Source: Inia geoffrensis (lineage: Eukaryota; Chordata; Mammalia; Artiodactyla; Iniidae). From it: a DNA stretch of 64,000 nt. The stretch is from positions 63,062,408-63,126,407 of the forward strand of contig CM070904.1 in the NCBI GenBank assembly GCA_036417435.1, read 5' to 3'. Positions 23,023 through 35,910 of the stretch are shown here, in pieces; position 1 is the first letter of the stretch, and each line of letters begins with the position of its first letter. The notes under the pieces were generated by a model. It was not told the DNA's origin. It did no database searches and saw only the letters and a program-made list of their open reading frames with translations. A program made the translations under genes and the position numbers.

Positions 23023-23794
23023 AGCATATAATTTTTAATGGCTTTATTGGAGTATAATTGCTTTTAATTCTACTTGTAGTTATTTACCTTTATATTTTTA
23101 AAAAAATCTAAAATAATATATGTTCAATTATAATATCATTGTTAGAATGAGAGCCTATCATTTCCTTGTTTTCACATATAGAAGATAAGAAAATGAGTAA
23201 ATTAGAACTTTCTCCTTCCTGCCACCTCTCTTCTACCCACTTGAGTTTTTGTTGCTATAATCAGGAAGTTTAGAACAAATTATTACTAAACTATTTATTT
23301 ATACTTGGACCTTATATCTTAAAGATTACTTTTAATATTCTCATTATATTTGCAACAAGTTTTTACCTAATCCAATATTTAAATTATTTCAAATATTTAC
23401 AGATATTTCTTTTATATCAGAATTTCACCTTTCTTAGTTTTTACACTTTGATTCCCTTCTGACTAACTGAAGTGTATGTCCAGTTATTTCAGGACATAGG
23501 TGAAATATCTCTGAACTATAAGGTATCTAAGAATGTCTTAGTTTTCCTTTCCTGTGAAAATGATAATTCGAGTGGGTATAGACTTTGTAAGCCAAATCTT
23601 TCTCAGGCTGCTATACGTGTTATTCTATTCAGCTTCTGAAGTTTAAGGTTGAAGTTAAGTTTATTTTTCAATTTTTTTCTTCCTTTGAAAATAGTTTTAT
23701 TTTTTAATCTGTATTCTTATTGAATTTTTTCCATACTTTAGATTCAGAAAGCTTTCTCTCACCCCCTGATGACTAGACTAAGGCCTCTCCAATG
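23023..23794. other. Intergenic, nothing recognised
   Basis: AT-rich, no exon or repeat I can name, apart from a 25-base phrase near 23040 resembling the L1 3' terminus ('ctttattggagtataattg'). Confidence 0.5.
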
Positions 23795-24000
23795 TGTTTT
23801 TTGAGTACCCTATTCTTACCCTTATTGTTATGGTGTAATACCACATTGTATAGCAATTGCCTGTTTCTTGTATGTATATCATCCACAATAGACACTAAGT
23901 TCTTTTAAGGTAGAACTGTGTCTTGGTAATCTTTGTAGCCCTAACTTTTAGCATATAGCAAGCACTCACAAAATAGTTCCTGAATAAGTGAATGGATACA
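23795..24000 (+). mobile_element. L2 LINE 3' end
   Basis: Typical order: 'tagacactaagttctttt', 'ggtagaactgtgtcttggt', 'agcatatagcaagcactc', 'ttcctgaataagtgaatgga'. Ancient 3' end. Confidence 0.7.
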
Positions 24001-26279
24001 TAATTTAACATTATAATTTTTATCAGGATAGGTCAAAATGTTGGGCTCTTTTCATTAAAACATTTCAAAACTCACTGAGTTCTTTTCATCTCTGATTGTC
24101 TTATATCAAAGTATTACTTCGGATATATTCTGCTATACCTTTAGTTGCTATTTCTGTTCCATTTACTCGGATCTCTTTTTCAGAAGTTGGAGCACTATCT
24201 TTCCACTATTACATTTAATGGTTTTCATCTATTTCTCCTTTCCATTCACATTTTGAGAGAGTTTTTCAAGCTTTTTCTCTCATCATTGATTTAACATTCT
24301 GCAGTATGGATTCCATTTTTTATTATGTTCAAATAATATTTGAATTTTGATGTTGCATGTTCTGTGTCCTTACAGCCTTAACTTACCCAACTTTGTTTTT
24401 ATTTCTCCCTTCTTATCTTAGCTCAATATCATGTCTTAGATTTCTACTCTTGTATCACAGAAAATACAAATTGGATTCTTTCCACTTACTTATGCTTCTG
24501 GCAAACCATTTTCTAGAGTGTTCATTTTCTCAGGATGTGGGGGGACTTTGCTCTTCTTCCTTTATGCAGCACAGTCTTTTCAAAGGGATACTTTATCTTG
24601 TATTACACTCATTAATACAAGTATATTATATCTTGTATTAAACTCATTCCAAGGTTTGTGTAGCCCTTACTAACCAGATGTGTGGATTTTATTTGGTTCT
24701 TCTCATTATCTTCCTGATTTCTACTAGCTCCTCAGCACAGATCTTGAGCTGGGAGACATAAAGACATGCATAGTTCACAGCTAACTTTTGGACCTAAAGC
24801 TAACATTTACCAACTTTGTCACTATGAATACTGGCCTGAGGCAGAGATCCCTCACCCTTATTGCGTAGTTGTTTTAATATGAAGAAGAGAATTTCTGGTT
24901 AATCAGGAAAAAATCATTGGTCTTTTCCTTGATAGGAGCCACGTATGAAAAACTCAACTCCCAGAGAGTCAAACACACAGCTCTGTCTACCTAGGCCCTT
25001 CCATTATTTGCTTCACATATCCTTAGATACAGAGTATCACATCTGTCCACTCCCACTGGGATCATGTTGGTATACTCCAAACCAGAGCTCAAAAATATCA
25101 ATAGATAATTTAAAAAATGTACTAATGGGGGACAATGGGGCAACAAGTTGTAAAATAGTACTTGGAGGTAACACATAGTAGTGGGATTACTGTCCAATTC
25201 ACTAGTAGGTGACATGAGGCAGATAGCTTTCTTACTATCCTTCAGGGTCACAGGTTTGCTCACCTTCAAACAACAAAGTTCATGTCCATTTCAGCCCTAC
25301 AGTTCTTGCAAGTGGTGGAAAATCTTGTCAAATTCTGTCAGTAGGATGCTTATCAGCAGGGTTATAGCAACTCTGGAAGACTCAAGCCCAAGGTAGCAAG
25401 GCTTGGCAAGTGAGCACCTATTTCAGCCGAGTGCCCTGTACAGGGCACAGCCTCTCAGCCATATGCACTGGGTCTGGTCATCAATCCTGCCTTTTGATGC
25501 TATTATGAGTTCTCATATTTTTCTGATTTTTCATTAGGCATTTAATTCAGAGAGTCTGAGACAAAAACAGCTAGTCCAGATGTCATCCTAAATCAGAAGC
25601 CAACCAGATTCTATTAATATTGATATTTCACATCAAAGATTTGACTAAGATCATTGATGCATACCTGGCATTCCAAGTTAGTTGTAGTAAGTGTTTATAC
25701 TGGCAGCTTTCCTTGGTTCTAGATTTATATTCAGAACTCTCAATAAAATATTAAGCAGTTTTGAAAAGAGGTCCTGAAATAGTTTTAATAAAGCTGCAGT
25801 TCTCATTTTCATTCCACCCTACCCTCCAGTACTACTTGTTAACCTGAGGTATATAATAATATAAGGAAAATTAGAGTGAAATTATGTCATTTTTAAAGAA
25901 TTATTCCTCAAATGAATATCTCAACTCAATTCCTAACCTTAATAAAACATATTGTATGTCATTTCTAAAAAATTCACCATCATCATAAAAAAAGGAAAAT
26001 GTTTGACACTGTTTTATCACAAACTCATCCACTTACCCCAGCATTTATGCATGTTTCAGACATTGGAGCAGTATGCAGCCACTTCTCTTCATGACTACAA
26101 CATCATGGGAGTGGAAAGAGATAAAAATATATAGTTAAGAAATGTGTGTTTAATTTTTTCTTTCCTTATTTAAAGTGTTTAGCACTTTCATATTTCAAAA
26201 TGCTCATGAATTCAGTTTTAGATTCTGAGTGTATTATTAAATTCTACTATTTAAATTAGAAATAGTCAAAGTAGCTCCT
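24001..26279. other. Intergenic, nothing firmly recognised
   Basis: No exon with splice context. 24000-24660 is T-rich and could be a very old L1 on the - strand. 24880-25450 is a mixed-composition block I cannot assign, and the rest is AT-rich. Confidence 0.45.
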
Positions 26280-27620
26280 TCAATTTGCTCAAAAGCAGTG
26301 CTGGATAAGTTAGACTTTGTTAAAATTAAATTTTTCTGCTCTGCAAAAGACACTGTAAAAAGAATGAAAAGACAAGCCACAGACTGGGAGAAAATATTTT
26401 CAAAAGATACATCTGATAAAGGACTGTTATACAAAACATAAAAAGAACTCTTAAAATTCAACAATAAGAAAACAAACAACCCAATTTAAAAATAGGCCAA
26501 ATACCTTAACAGATAGTTCACAAAAGAAGATATACAGATTGCAAATAACCATGTGAATAGATGCTCCACATTATATGTCATCAGGGAAATGAAAATTAAA
26601 ACACAATGAGATACCACTACACTCCTATTAGAATGGTCAAAATGGACATTCTAATGGTCATTAGAATGACACTCCTATTAGAAGTGTCAGAACACTGACA
26701 ACACCAAATGCTGATGAGGATGTGGAGCAAAAGGAACTCCCATTCATTGCTGGTGGGAATGCAAAACGGTACAGCCACTTTGGAAGACACTTTGGCAGCT
26801 TGTTACAAAACTAAATATACTCTTGCTCTACAGCCCAACAATCATGCTCCTTGGTATTTACCCAAAGTAGTTGAAAATATGTGCACACAAAAACCTGTGC
26901 ACTAATGTTTATAGCAGCTTTATTCAAATTGCCAAAAGTTGAAGCAACCAAGGTGTCCTTCAGTAGGCAAATAGATAAATAAACTGTGGTACATCCAGAC
27001 AATGGAATATTATTCAGTGCTAAAAAGAAATGATCTATCAAGCCATGAAAAGGCATGGAAGAAACTCAAATGCATATTACTAAGTGAAAGAAGCCAATCT
27101 GAAAAGGCTACCTACTGTATGGTTCCAACAATATGACAATCTGGAAAAGGCAAAACTATGGGGACAGTAAAAAGATCAGTGGTTGTCAGAGATTAGGGAG
27201 AGGGAGAGATGAATAGGTGGATCATAGAGGATTTTTAGGGCAATGAAATTATTCTTATATAGTATGATACTATAATGATGGATACATGTCAGAGTGTATA
27301 GAGTATACTAGTATCCTCCAGTATACTGTAGTGTAATACTATAATGATAGATACATGGCATTATGCTTCTGCCCACACCCATCAAATGTACACCAAGAGT
27401 GAACCCTAATGGAAACTATGGACTTTGAATGATAATAGTATGTCAATGTAGGTTCATCAATTGTGACAAACGTATCACCCTGATGGGAAATGTTGATGAT
27501 GAAAGAGTCTTATGCATGTTTCAGGGTAGGGAGTATGTGGCAAATCTCTGTATCTTCCTCTCACATTTACTGTGAACTTAAAATTACTCTTAAAAATTCT
27601 TTTTTAAAATGTGCTGTACT
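26280..27620 (+). mobile_element. Old L1, 3' half of ORF2 and 3' UTR
   Basis: Reads as degenerate ORF2 C-terminal DNA: 'gactgggagaaaatatttt', 'catcagggaaatgaaaatta', 'gatgaggatgtggagcaaaa', 'tggtgggaatgcaaaacgg', then 3' UTR ('ggttgtcagagattagggag'). Several stops. It carries a local palindromic insertion at 26647-26690 described in the findings. Confidence 0.85.
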
Positions 27621-28559
27621 GTCATGTTTAACTCAATTACTTATTACAAGAAAACTGTTCAACTGGTCATAATGCTATACACAAGAAGTTTCTGTTTTTT
27701 TTTTTTAAAAAGTTTTTAAAATTATGTTTTGGCTTTGACTTTAAAAAATAAGCCCAATATTCAAGTTAACCAAGTAGAATACACTGCAATTTGGCAAGTT
27801 TTTAAATTCTTGGACTTACTGGCCTAAGGAAAGAAGTATAAACATCCATGATTCAGAAATGTAGGGAGAAACTGAGGCAGTCAGAACCCCATCCTTCTGC
27901 TCTAACAGAGAAAAAATACTATCCTAGGAGGAGCAAGATCCTGGACTCCCCTGGGAGATAGCAGCTTCTAAGTTATATGGGACAGCATGACTAGAAAAAA
28001 AGGAGCTCAAGATTCCAGGGCTAGGCTTGCAACTTTCAGGATGAATAAAGATTCTGGGATGGACTGAAGACCTGTCCAGGTATGGCTTAGCCAAGACCAC
28101 TAGGACAGGAGTGTTCTCAACTTTGGAAATGTCATCAAGTCTATGGATATAGAGCTATGTTCTAGAGCAGGCTCTGCCTGACAACAATATACAGTACTCA
28201 TGGTCATTTTAATCTTTACTATGAAATCACTATTTCAGCACCCTTAGTATGCTTGTGCTTGGTGATAAAGTCTTTTTCAAACACCATTAACCCTTGTCAG
28301 ATATATGCAAAAATAGTGAGTTTAAAAAATAATGTTTAATTAAATAAATAGTAGGTCATCACCATGGAAGCTTCTGAAAGTGCTCCATGCATTCACCCAG
28401 AACAGTTATGCTCCAGTCCATGTGGAGAGTCCCAGCCTTCAGTGTTCTCAGGAAGCTTCCACATGTGCTGTGGATTTGACTGCTCTTTTCCTGAAAGGAG
28501 TCCTAGGGATGACCTTGGTGGTGGGAAGGAGCCAGCATGACATGAGTGACTCCAGACAA
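27621..28559. other. Intergenic, unassigned
   Basis: No gene seen. The block 27860-28150 has an LTR-like or older-repeat feel ('ggagaaactgaggcag', 'aggagctcaagattccagg') but I cannot name it. A short frame at 28380-28643 has no supporting context. Confidence 0.4.
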
Positions 28560-28745
28560 CACCTTTCATTTACAGAGCATTCTGAACTTTACCACGACTT
28601 TTGCTTACATTATGGATTGATTCTGCAACCGTCCATCCAGTGATGTAGGTTATCATTGTCATTTGTCAGATTTTAGAGTATCAATGTTCATTAGGTTAAG
28701 CAACTTGCCTGAGGTAGTAGGTATTCGAGCTAAAACTTTTCTTGA
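28560..28745 (+). mobile_element. MIR-type SINE relic
   Basis: 'tttcatttacagagcattct', then 'ggttatcattgtcatttgtc', then 'taagcaacttgcctgaggta' and a 'gtattcgagctaaaac' tail, in the order of a MIR core. Confidence 0.55.
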
Positions 28746-28914
28746 GGTATCTGTCTAAACTTTCTATCTTGGAGAATATTCAAGAATGGCTAGGAAATGG
28801 AATAATGGGGAATCGTAAGTCATGGTAAATGTTAAAGGTCTGCTTGCATGTCGCAATCATTCAACTTTAGCAAGTACTTTTAATGAAAGGTGTCACTAGT
28901 TGGGGGAAAAACAA

Positions 28915-28915
<1 letters not shown>

Positions 28916-28952
<37 letters not shown>
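28916..28952. repeat. (TG)n dinucleotide microsatellite
   Basis: Uninterrupted GT repeat of about 18 units, some 480 bp upstream of the CpG-island promoter. Confidence 0.97.
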
Positions 28953-28955
<3 letters not shown>

Positions 28956-28984
28956 TTTTCTCAGAGTGTGGAGCTTAATCACCT

Positions 28985-29150
28985 TAATCACATTCATATA
29001 AGGATATGTTTAAAATTCGGGTTCCTGGGCTTCACCCCAGTTGCTCTGAACTCTGGGAATCTCTAGGGGTGAATCTACATCTTTAACAAGCCTCTCAGGT
29101 AATTCTTGCGTAATTCTCAGGTGATTCTCTGCTCACACACAGGGTGATGC
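28985..29150 (+). mobile_element. MER5-like hAT relic
   Basis: 'cctgggcttcaccccag', 'ctgggaatctctaggggtg', 'tctttaacaagcctctcagg' match the non-autonomous Charlie/MER5 pattern. No coding capacity. Confidence 0.7.
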
Positions 29151-29428
29151 TAGACCCTGTTATTTGTTGTTTGGCAAAAAGCTAGCCAACACACTCAGGT
29201 GACCTTTGAACTTGACATTGTATGCCTTTCCGTGGCTGTGGTTTTCCCTGCGAGGAGGGGCGGGGCTGCGCTGGGCGGGGCTTGGATGAGCGGGTTTTGG
29301 CTTGGATGAGGGGCGAGAGTGGGCGGGTCGGGGAGGGGCGGGGCCGGAGAGGCCAGGCCTGAAGAGGTGGAGGGTGAAGGGTTAATGCTCCGCGCGCAGG
29401 CGCTGCCCTCTGAACTGGAACGGAAAAC

Positions 29429-29439
29429 AACTTCCGGTT
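29429..29439 (-). promoter_or_regulatory. ETS-family site in the TANK core promoter
   Basis: 'aacttccggtt' on the + strand, i.e. aaCCGGAAgtt on the - strand, is a strong ETS/GABP-type core about 65 bp upstream of the splice donor, where such sites often set the start in TATA-less promoters. Confidence 0.6.
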
Positions 29440-29502
29440 GAAGTCACTCCGCCGGGCGCCGGCGACCCGAGGCGTGAGAGACCGGCGCGGAAGCCCTGAA
29501 CT
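29430..29502 (+). other. Probable non-coding first exon of TANK
   Basis: Inferred exon in the CpG island ending '...gccctgaact' and followed by a consensus donor 'gtgagtaag' at 29503. The left edge is a guess because the start site is not visible; initiation anywhere from about 29390 to 29470 is plausible. No in-frame ATG links it to the coding exon, so it would be 5' UTR. Other first exons may exist. Confidence 0.55.
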
Positions 29503-29902
29503 GTGAGTAAGAAACTTCGTGAGCTAGTTAGTGTCTCCGAAGCCGTCGGGCACGGCGACAGAGAATTTGTGTGTGTGAGCGACGCTGGCCGTATGGGCGC
29601 CGCAGGGAGAGAAGCCGAGGATCTGCAGAGACAACCAGTTCTCAGAGTGGGGAGGGACTTAGTGCGAGAGAAACCACCTGGGTCCGCATCCCCGAGCGGA
29701 CCAGGGAGGGGCTTTCCGGGCCCGCGACGTCAGCGCAGCAACGACGGACCCCGCTGCGACGGCAGCAGGCGAGGGATCCTGCCCGACTCCGCGTCGGCTG
29801 CTCTCGGTGACTTGACTTGGCTAGCCACCGTGGAGGCAGGGCTTGCGATGTCAGGGTGAGCAGTGGACCCCGTCTGGAGGTCCCAGCCTCCTTTGAGGAC
29901 GC

Positions 29903-30599
29903 GGGCTGCCTTGCAGAAGCTAGTACTATCGTTGTTACTCTTCCGAAAACTTCGTCGGTTCTTTCTGTTGTTTTTTCCCCAAGATTATTGCACAGTTTCG
30001 CTCTCAGCTTTCCTGTGGGGTGTTATCATAGCCTTGTCAATGAGAAGTTGGGTAACTTCCCGGAGGGTCACGGAGAGAATAGATGGCTGAGGCGGAAAGA
30101 GCAGAAGCAAACCCTGCCCCCAGTGGGAACCGGGCGTTAGGTGGAATCCCTAGCGCGGCGTAAACTGACTAGCGACGAGTCACGGGTGTCACAAGCTGTG
30201 CTTGTCACGAAGTGAAGAAAGAAGGGGGAAGACACTCAAACCAAAGAGTCTTTGTGTCTCTTATTATGCTGTAACAAGCAGAAGTAGAGCAGCCTTTGCT
30301 ATGTCAAGTGTCATTTATCTCACAGATTCATTTGACAAGTTATATCTTAAGAGAGAAACGGTAGTAAAGGAAGAGAAATGACATGAAAGTGAAGGAAAAT
30401 AACGTGATCTGCTTCCCTACCACGGTTGGAATACACATTTCAAACGAGAGGTAGCAAGAGAAGCAAGCTCTGTATTCTGCTGAAAAATTATTTTGCCCCT
30501 CTCATTAGGGAGGGGAGGAGAACCCTAAAGTGATAGTCATGCATAAAGCAGAAAATGTAACTCCTTCACAGCCCTCTCCCCAACCACAGGTACTCCAAC
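29903..30599 (+). other. Start of TANK intron 1, no repeat recognised
   Basis: The sequence falls from CpG-island composition back to AT-rich. Possible intronic regulatory DNA, but nothing specific can be named. Confidence 0.45.
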
Positions 30600-32045
30600 G
30601 TCTTCCACATCTCTCATGTGTATGTAAACGTGTTGTTTCGCTTTCTTATGAAAATGAGATTATGTATGCATACAGTTCTATTATCTGGTTTTTCAGATGA
30701 AAAATATATAGTGGAAATCTTACCACATGTAGCTCTACTTTATCTTAATGTCAGCGTGGTATTCCTTTGCCTGGATGTACCGTATGTAGTTAACCATTTC
30801 TTGATATTGCCTGTCTATATATTTTGCTCTTGTTCTACAAAATTATCTGTGTTTCATTAGGACACAGATATATTAATCCTCTGTGAATTATATGGCAAAT
30901 ATTTTCAAGAACTATCAGTCTTTGGTTTAAATGCCCAGGTTTTGTATCGCTTAAGAATGCTGTCCTTACTCAAAAATTATTAAAATATTTTCCTGTATTG
31001 TCTGTTAATTCTTTTTATAGTTTTGTATGCTTTACTCATTAAAACATTTGAAAATTATTTTTGTACATTGTATAAGATAGGGTTTAGCCATTTTTCCCGA
31101 AATCATTTGCTGAAATCAATTCTTTCCCAACTGACTAGAAACACTACCTTAATATAGTAAATTTCCACCTGTACATGAGTCGTTTTTTTTTGATTCTTCT
31201 GTTGCTGTGTTCTATTTTGCCTCTTCCTATACAAATACCAATCTCTTTGATTAGGCACTTTTTAGTAATTCATAAAGCAAGTCCCTCTTCATTTGCCTTT
31301 TTCAAAATATCCTTGGTGATTGCGTTCTCTTCTCAGGTAAAATTTAAAGTAAACTGTTTATGTTTCATTAAAACATAACTTTTGGGGGGGTTTTAGCCAT
31401 CCAGTAATATTTTGTGACTGGTATGTAGATAATTTATATATCTGGCCAACTTTCTCAACTTATTAGTTGTAATAAATTTTTTCTCTTGAATTTTCTAGGA
31501 AAACAGTCATCTAAATATAATCTTAGCTCCTTCTTTATACTTCTTTCTTTCTTTGGTTTAATAAATTTCTAGCTTCTCCAGAACAGTGGTATATAATAAC
31601 ATTGATTCAAGCTATCCTTATCATATTTCTTAGTTTGTGGATGTTTTTACTGTGTCATCATTAAATATGAATTTTAGAGTAAATTTCAAATAATTTTATT
31701 TATGAAGGAAGTGTCTTTAATATTTCTAGCTACTGGGATTTTTGCAGGGAATGGATTTTGGATTGTGTCTAAAGTTGGGTTTTTTTGTTTTTGTTTTTTC
31801 TTTTGGTCTGTTTGCATTGGCTAGCACTTGGAGAGCAGTTTTAACTAACAGATGTTGAATGTTCATTTGGTCTGTATATTTCTTGTTGTCAAGATGATGT
31901 CTTTTCATTACTACTTAGCTAAACATTTTTATCAGGAGTAGAAGTTGAGTTTTGTCATACGGCATTTTGGCATCTATCATGGCCTATCATGTGCTTTTCT
32001 TCCTTGACCTATTAGAATGGAAAATTGTTTTAGTAGATTTTTGGG
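30600..32045 (-). mobile_element. Ancient L1ME/HAL1-type element, 3' half
   Basis: The + strand is the complement of degenerate ORF2: 'tatattaatcctctgtgaatt', 'ccttactcaaaaattatta', 'taagatagggtttagccattt', 'tcatttgctgaaatcaattc'. Very decayed. It continues at 32395-32680 after an inserted younger L1 3' end. Confidence 0.7.
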
Positions 32046-32394
32046 GGTTTTGTTGTTGTTTTGTTTGTTTTTTTAATTTTTATTGGAGTATAGTTGATTT
32101 ACAATGTTATGTTAGCTTCAGGTGTACAGCAAAGTGAATCAGTTATACATATACATATATCCACTTTTTTTTTTTTTTTTTAAGATTCTTTTCCCATATG
32201 GGCCATTACAGAGTATTGAGTAGAGTTCCCTGTGCTATACAGCAAGTTCTTATTAGTTATCTATTATATATATAGTAGTGTGTATATGTGAATCCCAATC
32301 TCCCAATTTATCCCTCCCCCCCTTTCCCCCTTGGTAACCATAAGTTTGTTTTCTGCATCTGTGACTCTACTTCTGTTTTGTAAATAAGTTCATT
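32046..32394 (-). mobile_element. Younger L1 3' end inserted in the older element
   Basis: The + strand reads 'tttttattggagtatagttg', 'ggtgtacagcaaagtgaatc' and 'ccctgtgctatacagcaag', the complement of an artiodactyl L1 3' UTR. 5'-truncated to about 350 bp, with an internal T-tract at 32165-32182. It splits the older L1ME/HAL1 relic. Confidence 0.85.
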
Positions 32395-32680
32395 TTTACC
32401 CTTGATTTCTAGTTTTTGAACCAACCTTACACTTGGTCATTGTGTAATATTTAAGCATATAGGTTTCTTTTCGGTCACATTTTTATTTAAAATCAGTAAT
32501 TGAGTTTCATCTGTAATTATCTTTTTACTGTTATCTTTGGCAGAGTTTGATAGCAATGCTATGCTGATTTTCTAAAAAGAATTGAGAAGAGCTCCTTCTT
32601 TCTCTGCTCTGAGGTAGTTTAAATACAGCTTAAGAGCTCTCTATTTGAAGATCTGAAAGAATTCACTCATGAACCCATCT
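32395..32680 (-). mobile_element. Ancient L1ME/HAL1 continuation
   Basis: Resumes the older element with 'tagtttttgaaccaacctta' and 'tttggcagagtttgatagc', the complement of L1 ORF2 reverse-transcriptase sequence. Non-coding now. Confidence 0.6.
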
Positions 32681-32685
32681 GAAAG

Positions 32686-32911
32686 TACAGTGGACCCTTG
32701 AATAACACTTGGGGGTTAGGGGTGCCGAGCCTACCAGCAGTTGAAAATCTGCATGTAATTTATAGTCAGCCCTCCGTGTCTGAGGTTCTGCATCCTCAGA
32801 TTCAACCAACTGCAGATAGTATAGTACTGTAGTATATATTTAGTGGGAAAAAAATTCACCTGTAAGTGTATCCATGCAGTTAAAACCCATGTTGTTCAAG
32901 GGTCAATTGTA
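32686..32911 (+). mobile_element. Short Tigger-type (TcMar) non-autonomous element
   Basis: Terminal inverted repeats are visible: left 'tacagtggacccttgaataa', right 'gttgttcaagggtcaattgta' less its first base, each ending in TA as expected for Tc/mariner insertion. The interior contains 'gtcagccctccgtgtctgag' and 'gattcaaccaactgcag'. About 226 bp with no ORF. Confidence 0.85.
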
Positions 32912-33940
32912 CATTGTTCTTAAAAACAACAATAATATTCAGCAAAAAGGTCCAGAACTTTAAAAGGCAAACAAACAAAAACTCCTTAGAGTAAATCCAT
33001 ATAAAAGAAAGGGTGTGAAACACCAATAATATCAAGAAAGAAGAACTGCTGTACTGATCCTGTTTATTTTTGTCCCCCGCCTTTTTTTTTTTTTTTTCCC
33101 CCTGTTCTGGGAAAATGCTGTAGGTAGACTGAGGCTGATAATAAAGTGTTTTACTGTTTTTTCTCTTCTCTACTCCAGTTTATGAAGGAAAGAGTGTTGC
33201 TTCTACATGGGCATGCTCTTCTATGCCCTGAAAGAAACCAGGAGGGATACTCAACTGAGAAAGCATCAGTTTCATTTTGTTGTCATCAGCTTCCCAATTT
33301 TGCCAGGAAATTCCTTGCTTTAGAGGTAGTAACCACGCTGACATTCTACTCTAGCCAAATCCCATAGGGGAGTTTCAAAATGAGTGGTTGAGAACATATG
33401 CAAGCTCAGCATGCTTTTACTTATTTAATATGAAGTGAAAATCAGTAGCACAGTCTAGGTATGTACATGGCCTGTGCACACGTAAGAACAGGGATGGCTT
33501 CTAAGGAATACAAACCATCCAACCAAAGCCCGCCGTTTTACTCAGCTAAAGGTTTACTGTTAATATATGGATAGTATTGTATTATGTAATCTTTGGTAGA
33601 GTTTTTAACTTTTATAAATGATTATTTTAAATATTTTTTGATTACTTTCAAGACTATTACCTTAGATAATGCAGTTTAGCAGTGTACCTCTGTGAACTGT
33701 GGAGGAGACTTCAAGACACTCGTAAATGTTATTTACAGAAGAATACAGGCATTGTGTCAATGCTTGGATATTTGAGTATCTTAAATTATCATCTGTTAAT
33801 CTAGAACAGATAATTATTGGCATAATTTGGGAGGCGTGCCCTAAATAAATAAAAACTTGCATGTTTTTTAAAAGCATACCTATTATCTGTAAGGAAATGG
33901 TAAAAAATAGCCTGTTGATGTAAAACTTCACTATTCTAAC
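32912..33940 (+). other. Intron 1, unassigned
   Basis: AT-rich. A T/C tract lies at 33074-33102. An open frame at 33662-33976 (-) is not supported by splice context. No element named. Confidence 0.5.
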
Positions 33941-34115
33941 TACAGTTGATCCTTGAACAACACAGGGGTTAGGCATGCCATCCCTCTGCTCAGTTGAAAA
34001 TCTGCATATATTTTACAGTCAGCCTTCTGTATCTAAGGTTCCTCCGTATCTGTGGTTCCACCATACTGGCAGTTCCACATCCAGGCATTCAACCAACCAC
34101 AACTGAGCAATGCAG
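33941..34115 (+). mobile_element. Tigger-type element, left part
   Basis: 'tacagttgatccttgaacaa' is the Tigger terminus. The interior phrases 'gttgaaaatctgcatata', 'cagtcagccttctgtatc' and 'attcaaccaaccacaactg' match the element at 32686-32911 in order. The right terminal repeat is not recognisable, so this copy is incomplete. Confidence 0.75.
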
Positions 34116-35575
34116 TGTTTATGTTTACCTCAGATGGGTAGAACATCACATGCCTAATTTCCTTTTTGGTGTTAATACTATTTAGTTTTGCACTTCAACC
34201 CATAGAATTTGATAAACAGTTTGAGAGAGGTCCTACTGGAGATAAAAAAGGAAATGAGGCAAAGCTGAGGCTCATGGGTGTGGTCTTTGGCTATAAAGTC
34301 TTCTTTTAACTCTTAGAGGATAGCACAAAAAGTTTCACCAAGTTTTAACATCCAGCAAAGTGGAGAACCTGGTCTGGGGAGCTTTTGGTTTGATCAGTGG
34401 GATTGTCTTACCTTGTTTATCCTGATGCATTTAGCAATCCAGCTTATTAAAAAAATACAAAATCCAAATTCTGCCACTACTGGATCTATGATATTTAAGT
34501 TTCTATTATTTTAACTGCCTGATTGGAATATAGTAACAGTGTAGTGCAGTGTGCTATGGGTATATCCATAACCGAAGTTTACAACCTGGAAAGTGAGAAC
34601 AGAAATGCAAGCTGTCATTTTGGGGAATTGGCTGTTTTGTGTTATGGAACTTTCTTAAAAGTGGGAAATGATCGTAAGTAAATGTCAGGAGTGACAGTTC
34701 TCTTCCAATTCCTCTCTTCAGGCAAGGAAAACACACATACTTTTTAGTGTCTTTAAAGGTTCACCTTAACCATCTAAGACAGAGGATGTTATTTTATTTA
34801 TGTGTATATACTACATTATTGACTTATTTTCTGCTTTTTGCTTCTGTTGCTTTGTGTGAGTGAGGAGGCAAACAGAGCTAAGATAGAGAAAAGACAGTAT
34901 GTATCTCACTTATTCACCTCTTCGTTTGCTAAGATGGCAACTTTTCTGAGATACAATATGAACTCTTATTATTATTCATACCCCGAGGGGTTGGGAAAAG
35001 CAGGTGACTTTCTTTTCTAGGGCAGAGTGGAAGACGTCATAGTTACTCTATGTGATCCTTCCCCCATCCTGAAGCTTCTGTAGATTTAAACTGGCCACTT
35101 ACCACAAGTGTGAACCCTGGTAGAACACTTACCCAGAAGCAGAATAGTCTCAGCAGTGGGGGAAACCCAGCAGAGGACCTTTTTCTACTTACTAAATCAC
35201 CCACACATGTGTCTACTTGTCCACAAAAAGTAGACTTGTTAAAGATTTATAAATCATTTTAGAGGTGGAGGTGGTGGAAATCTGCCTTTAGGCCTGTGAT
35301 TCTTTTCAAACTTGAAATCCCAATGTATATAACTAATCACAGTTGAGCTGCTCTGGTTGAACTGGGCAATTGGTGGTAGACCATTGTTTGGCTCATACAC
35401 CTACAGCCTCAATGGAGCTCCAAAAGCACCACTACTTTCTTTGATTATTACTTTTTATTCAGGATTGGTTAGATATCATTTGGTATCATAATGCTGGTTG
35501 TCAAAGACAACAGGCTTAAGATATTTTTATCTATAAAATAAGGGAAGAAATGTTTGTTTAAAAAGAAGGAGGGGG
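34116..35575 (+). other. Intron 1, unassigned
   Basis: No exon, RNA gene or clear repeat recognised. Short open frames at 34554-35020 lack support. Confidence 0.5.
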
Positions 35576-35910
35576 ACTTCCCTGGTGGCACAGTGCTTAA
35601 GAATCTGCCTGCCAATGCAGGGGACATGGGTTCGAGCCCTGGTCCGGGAAAATCCCACATGCCGCAGAGCAACTAAGCCCATGCACCACAACTACTGAGC
35701 CTGTGCTCTAGAGCCCATGAAGCACAACTACTGAGCCCGCATGCCACAACTACTGAAGCCCGGGCACCTAGAGCTCATGCTCCACAACAAGAGAAGTCAC
35801 CACAATGAGAAGCCCGTGCACCTCAACAAAGAGTAGCCCCCACTCGCCACAGCTAGAGAAAGCCCGCGCGCAGCAACGGAGACCCAATGCAGCTAAAAAT
35901 AAATAAATAA
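35576..35910 (+). mobile_element. CHR-2-type long SINE
   Basis: Starts 'gacttccctggtggcacag', continues through 'ccacaactactgagcc' units and 'gcccgcgcgcagcaacgg', and ends in an (aaat)n tail. The flanking 'aagaaggag' on both sides suggests a short target-site duplication. Confidence 0.92.

Larger units (their letters stand above)
29225..29900 (+). promoter_or_regulatory. TANK CpG-island promoter
   Basis: An abrupt rise in G+C and CpG in an AT-rich neighbourhood. Several GC boxes (Sp1-type 'ggggcggggc' at 29257-29266, 'gggcggggc' at 29273-29281, and 'ggggcggggcc' at 29335-29345) precede the inferred first exon. No TATA box is seen. An imperfect tandem of 'ggcttggatgag' lies among the GC boxes. 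This is a typical housekeeping-type start with dispersed initiation. The link to TANK rests on orientation, the splice donor at 29503 and the coding exon 18 kb downstream. An antisense transcript could also start here. Confidence 0.85.
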